A stretch of DNA of 11,012 nt from Auxenochlorella pyrenoidosa (Eukaryota; Chlorophyta; Trebouxiophyceae; Chlorellales; Chlorellaceae): positions 615,059 through 626,070 of the forward strand of contig KQ482069.1 of assembly GCA_001430745.1 (NCBI GenBank), given 5' to 3'. Within the stretch, counting starts at the first letter, position 1. Every line of letters begins with the position of its first letter. Positions 7,398 through 11,012 of the stretch are shown here, one piece after another. The notes beneath the pieces are model-generated. The model was given only the letters and a program-made list of their open reading frames with translations, did not search any database and was not told where the DNA came from. Made by a program: the position numbers and the translations under genes.

Positions 7398-10300
7398 TCA
7401 GCGCGGCCGGCCGCCGGGGCGCGGCGGGCCGCACCCGCCCGCAGCACCGCCGGGCGGGCCCAGCCGGTGTGGCTGCTCGAGCCGGGCCCAGCGGGCCAGC
7501 TGCTCTGCCATCTTGTTCCCGTACACACGGATGCCGCGCAGTCCATGCTGCTGCAGCAGCTGGTCCAGAAGGTTCTGCCCAAAGAGGGGGGAGGCGAGCC
7601 AGGGAGGGAGGCAACGGAGGCAACAGGGTGAGCGGCACCAGGACGGTGCTGGCTTCTGCGGTGCAGCCTCTGCCCATGGGGCAGGCGAGAGGGAGCGCAG
7701 GCGCGCCCACGCCGGGCCCGGCAGGGCCTTCCCAGGCGGCGAAAACCCGCCACTCAAAAGCCGCACCCTGCCAGCACGCCCTGGAAACTGCCTGCTGCCT
7801 CGCCGCGCTTTGTCTGCACATCTTCCCGTCTACCCCCCACCCCACCCACCCCCACCCCCCACACACGCACACCAAAACACCCCCAAGCCCCCAAGCCCAG
7901 TCCCCCCCACACACACCTTGCCGTCGGGCCCTGTGGTGAGGCCGATGTCGGCCAGCCGCCCCAGCTTGAACTTTTCAGCCGACAGGTGCTCCCACTGCCG
8001 CCGGTCCAGGTCCGCCAGCCGACGCCGCTTCTCCTCCGCAAGCTCGGCCTGCCCGGGGCAGAGGTGCAGGTATACTGAGGGTGCAGTGTGATAAGGGTAA
8101 GCTCGGCATGCCCGGGGCAGAGGCAGGTGCAGTGCAGTAGGGTGCAGTACAGTAAGGATGCTGTGCAATAAGGGCCGGGCGAGGAATGGACGTTGGAAGG
8201 GCGCGCCGAGCGCCAAGTGCGGGGTCCTGCTGGCGGCACGGACTGGCTGCAGGCCGCGGGAGGGCGGCAGCGCCCCCAGCCCCCTCGCCTGCTCCACGCG
8301 GTGGGAGCGCAGCAGGCGACGCAGCAGGATGGCCGCCCGCTGCTCGGGCTTCAGGCTGCCCTCGCCCTGCAGCAGCAGGCTGTCTGGCACCTGCACCAGT
8401 TTCAGGTCGCCGGCTGCACACAGGGAAGCAGCCCGGGGGTTGAAGAGTCGGAGGCCGTGGCCGAAGAGCTGGCGAGCTTGGCTGCAGAGAAATCAAGCAG
8501 GATTTTTAACGGCGAGTGGAAGTGCGAGCCAGGGACGGGGTGTGCGCGCGCCCGGCCCACGTTGAACCGCCCGTTGTTGACCGCTGGCCCCGCCGCCCAG
8601 CGGCCCCAGCCAGGGTGGCCTACCCTGCAGGCGCGTGTCGTCCCTTCCAAAGGCGCAGCGCAGCGCACGGTCGTATACAGACTGCAAACCAGTGGGCGGG
8701 CCTGCGGGAGGGGCAAGCAGCGCCGGGGGGGGGGGCACTGAGCAGGGGCGTGCGCGTCAAGAAGGCGTGCAGGGGGATGGGCAGGCAGGCAGCGCTGCAC
8801 CCTGCCGCAGGCCCATGGTGCTGCCCCTGCGCATGTGCGCGACATGCCTGAAGAGGGAAGCTCAGCCATGGGTGCACGACCTGGACCCTGAGCACACACC
8901 CCACCCCCCGCATCCCATGCTGGGCTCTCGGCGGGCCCAACAGCCCACCCGGGAGCGCCACGCTGGCGTCCACGCAGCGCGGCGTGCCATTGAGCATGTA
9001 TACCATCTCGCAAAGGTTCTGCAGGAGAGCCGGGGGGCAACGGAGGCGGCAGCATGGGCGCAGGCGCAGACGGGTCATGCGAACTTCGGAGCAGGCCTCA
9101 CGATGCGTGGGCGCAGGCTCGGGGCTGGCTGGCGGTTCGGCTCGCCTCTGCTCCACCAGCTGCACATTGCCTCAGCATTTTGTGGCTGCTCTGGGTCGGC
9201 ACCCCTCCCAATCCCTGCAGGGGTGGCCTGGGTCGGCACCCCTCCCAATCCCTGCAGGGGTGGCCTGGGTCGGCACCCCTCCCAATCCCTGCAGGGGTGG
9301 CCTGGGCCTGCACCCCTCCCAATCCCTGCAGGGGTGGCTTGGGCCTGCACCCCTCCCAATCCCTGCAGGGTGGCTTGGGCCTGCACCCCTCCCAGGCCCG
9401 CCTGGCGCCCCTTGCCTGCACCCCTCCCAGGCCCGCCTGGCGCCCCTTGCCTGCGCCAGGTCCCCCGCCCGCTGCGCCGACTCCATCCACAGCACGGCGT
9501 GCCCGCTGGGGTTGCGGGTGACCGGGTCGCACACCACCTGGGCCTGCCGGGAGGAGAAAGAAAAGAATAGAAAAGAAGGAATGAGTACGCCCGTGGGTGT
9601 GGGTTGAGGAAGCTGGCCAGGGAGTGGGCAGCCCTTGCGGGCTGTCCCTGGCTAGCTACCACATGGGCCTGCCGGGGGGACAGGCAGCGCCAGGCAAGAC
9701 GGGCCACCGACGGCGAGTGGGCGCGCACATGTGGCCACCAGAAGCGCGCCCCGCCAGCGGGCCCGGGCGCAGGACAGGGGGACCGCGGCGGGCCGCCGCC
9801 AGCGTCGTGGCGCAGACATGCTCTACCCGCCATGGACGCGACCCTTCTTTTCAAGAAAATCGTCCCGCCAACCACTGGCGCCCACCCTGCGCCCACCTTT
9901 TGGGGGTGCCCAAACTGCGAGAAAGCCTCCACAAGCTCTGTCTCGCCCACTGCCACGGGCACACCCGTCAGCCAGACGCAGCAGGACTCGGGTGGGGCGC
10001 CCGGCGCTGCGGCGCCGCCCGCTGCGCTGCCCTGCGTGGCGGGCGCCGGGCCGCGCCCCGCCCCTTTGCCTGGCAACGCGAGGCTGTAGGGCGTCATGGC
10101 TGGCTCGGGCAGGCCAGCTTCCTGCACTGGTCAGTGGGGCACTCAAGTCGGCCAAAACATGCACAGGCGGCCTTGCAGGGCCGGTGGCAGCAATCACAGG
10201 CGCCTGCCGGGTGCATGCCCATGCATTATGCCGCCCACACAAGAGGAGAACACTGGCTGTGCGTCATGCAATGCAAAGATCCACGAGCCTGCGCCCCGCC

Positions 10301-10998
10301 CGTCAATTGCAGGCGGGCTGCATGCACAAGGGCGGGCAGCCAGTCCCCCCGCCCAGGCTGCTCGCCTTGCAGTAGGCCGCCAGCTGGTGCGCCACCTCGG
10401 CCGCCTGCTCGCGGCACAGCGCGGCCTTTGCGGAGCGCAGCACGCCCAGCAGGCGGCGCCACTCAATGGCCAGGTCAAATTCGATACTGTTGGGCTGCAG
10501 GCGGGGTTGGGGGGACGGTCAGGTGAGGATGAGACAGGCAGAACAACTGACAGCGCCTTTTAAAGCAGCGCACGTGCCCGACGCGTCAGCGCCCCAAGGC
10601 AAGCACTGTCTAGCGCATGCCAGCAGGTGCAGCGCGGCCCTCGCCTGCGCAAAGTGCTGGTTGGCGCGGTAGTTGAGCGGGAAGTGGCCGGGCAGGCGCT
10701 GCTCCGGGCCCCAGCTGTAGCCCTCCCTGGGGGGGGGAGGAGGGGGGGGGGGGGGGGGGCAGCATGAAGGCCGGCTGTGAGCCAGCCAGAGCGCACAGGT
10801 GCAGAGCGGGAGCATGAGGCCCTCTGACTGCCGTTCAGGAGGAGCGGGTGCGCCTGCTGGCAGGCAAAGGCTGCTGGCGACCTGCAACCCTCATGCTGAG
10901 GAGGCCGCAGGCGCGCCACCCACTTGATGCGAGGCACATCGAGCACCAGGGGCCGCGGCACTGGGCACGTGGGCGTCACAAGGCACGCGCTCCTGAGC
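7398..10998 (-). CDS. RRM-domain protein, 3' part (10 exons, partial at right edge)
   Basis: Minus-strand exons are 10998-10924, 10726-10645, 10494-10366, 10121-9897, 9543-9451, 9018-8949, 8701-8624, 8413-8289, 8048-7917 and 7574-7398 (TGA). All phases agree, giving 394 visible residues. Residues 25-95 hold EGYSWGPEQRLPGHFPLNYR and a helical stretch (FDLAIEWRRLLGVLRSAKAA). Residues 107-138 are an Ala/Gly/Pro linker. An RRM follows at about 142-223: RNP2-like VWLTGV at 144-149, helix ETELVEAFSQFG, RNP1-like GHAVLWME at 184-191, and LNGTPRCVDASVAL at the end. RNP1 lacks the usual aromatic/basic pattern, so RNA contact may be altered. Residues 293-330 are a highly charged helix (AEEKRRRLADLDRRQWEHLS). 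The tail after 375 is Gly/Pro/Arg-rich and may be disordered. Introns 2, 3, 5 and 8 start with GC instead of GT. I cannot assign a named family beyond the RRM. It may act in nuclear RNA processing, but that is a guess. A TGTAA signal follows. Confidence 0.82.
7832..7916. repeat. C/CA-rich low-complexity tract at the donor of intron 9
   Basis: A run of CCCCAC, CACACA and CCCCCAAG units starts right at the donor (GTGTGTGTGGG in transcript sense). The pre-mRNA therefore carries many G3-G7 runs immediately downstream of the 5' splice site, enough for quadruplex formation. Confidence 0.8.
8040..8173. repeat. Imperfect ~59-bp tandem duplication across a splice acceptor
   Basis: AAGCTCGGCCTGCCCGGGGC, starting at 8040, recurs as AAGCTCGGCATGCCCGGGGC starting at 8099, with looser similarity continuing through GTGCAG- and ATAAGGG-containing sequence to about 8173. 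The first copy spans the exon start at 8048 and its CAG acceptor; the second lies inside the intron with the acceptor AG changed. Confidence 0.75.
9195..9380. repeat. 37-bp minisatellite, five copies, in intron 5 of the RRM gene
   Basis: Units start at 9195, 9232, 9269, 9306 and 9343 (the last one base short), with a partial copy after. Each unit contains CACCCCTCCCAATCCCTGCA followed by GGGGTGGC, including the 10-bp palindrome CCCTGCAGGG. Copies 1-3 share GGTCGGCAC where later copies have GGCCTGCAC, so expansion was stepwise. A 37-bp unit is not a multiple of three, which explains the long open frames in several phases here. Confidence 0.95.
9381..9450. repeat. Two exact 35-bp repeats abutting a GC splice donor
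   Basis: Copies at 9381-9415 and 9416-9450 are identical and share their first 13 bases (CTGCACCCCTCCC) with the adjacent 37-bp units. The second copy ends exactly at the exon/intron boundary (exon begins at 9451, CTGC continuing the pattern), so each copy carries a duplicate of the donor GCAG/GCAAGGGG. Confidence 0.93.
9533..9676. repeat. Duplicated acceptor sequence of intron 4
   Basis: ACCACCTGGGCCTGCCGGG at 9533-9551, which contains the exon start and its CAG acceptor, recurs with one mismatch as ACCACATGGGCCTGCCGGG at 9658-9676 within the intron. The intronic copy keeps an intact CAG/GCC acceptor preceded by pyrimidines. The copy at the real junction has the better, T-rich pyrimidine tract (9551-9585). 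Confidence 0.75.
10729..10759. repeat. G9 and G18 homopolymers forming the pyrimidine tract of intron 1
   Basis: G runs at 10729-10737 and 10742-10759 read as C18 and C9 on the transcript strand, ending in the CAG acceptor at 10727-10729. They are likely length-variable and prone to sequencing error, so the run lengths should be treated as approximate. Confidence 0.85.
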
Positions 10999-11012
10999 CT
11001 GCAGAGGGGAAA

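Noticed and set aside
9195..9450. CRISPR-like array
   Set aside because: The units are contiguous tandem repeats without unique spacers and sit inside a nuclear intron; they form a minisatellite.
9019..9450. Transposable element within intron 5
   Set aside because: No terminal inverted repeats, no target-site duplication and no element coding sequence; the repeats are simple tandem copies derived from the junction.
9075..10127. 350-codon minus-strand frame through the RRM exon, intron and minisatellite
   Set aside because: Only its first part (10121-9897) is the true exon; the rest is intron and repeat kept open because the 37-bp units contain no stops in any phase.
10866..10923. In-frame continuation of the first visible RRM-gene exon past 10924
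   Set aside because: The next exon (EGYSWGPEQR) joins in frame only if the exon ends at 10924 with donor GTGGGT; the continued reading has no resemblance to coding sequence.

Overview
The window is GC-rich, intron-dense eukaryotic nuclear DNA. Introns are short (about 130-430 nt) with GT/GC donors and pyrimidine-rich CAG acceptors. One gene is followed by a TGTAA motif at the distance expected of the green-algal polyadenylation signal. Together with a plant-like UDP-glucose dehydrogenase, this points to a chlorophyte green alga, perhaps a Chlorella-type trebouxiophyte; the organism is inferred. All three genes I can support lie on the minus strand, head to tail. Almost every long open frame on the plus strand is a by-product of the high GC content.

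Layout, left to right. (1) 1-1023: the 5' part of an unidentified gene (three exons visible, running off the left edge), with a conserved-looking SNNNHWLRRKLFEA segment. (2) 1024-3213: about 2.2 kb with no convincing gene. It should hold the upstream region of gene 1 and the 3' UTR of gene 2. (3) 3214-6732: a complete UDP-glucose 6-dehydrogenase gene, 12 coding exons giving a 478-residue enzyme. Its glycine-rich NAD-binding loop is spread over a 19-nt initial coding exon and two microexons of 15 and 20 nt. (4) 6733-7300: upstream/5' UTR region of that gene. (5) 7322-10998: the last 10 exons of a gene for an RRM-containing protein (394 residues visible), running off the right edge, with a TGTAA signal 72 nt past its stop.

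The UGDH gene makes UDP-glucuronate for cell-wall and other polysaccharides. Nothing suggests that its neighbours work with it; co-orientation here need not mean co-regulation.

The RRM gene carries the most unusual structure. Four of its nine visible introns need GC donors to keep frame. Three of its splice junctions are also present as nearby tandem duplicates: a 35-bp unit ending exactly at a GC donor and continuing into a 37-bp minisatellite, a 59-bp duplication whose second acceptor has lost its AG, and a 19-bp acceptor copy 125 bp upstream of the real one. All exon joins were deduced by eye from frame continuity, splice consensus and, for UGDH, family knowledge; no transcript data were available.
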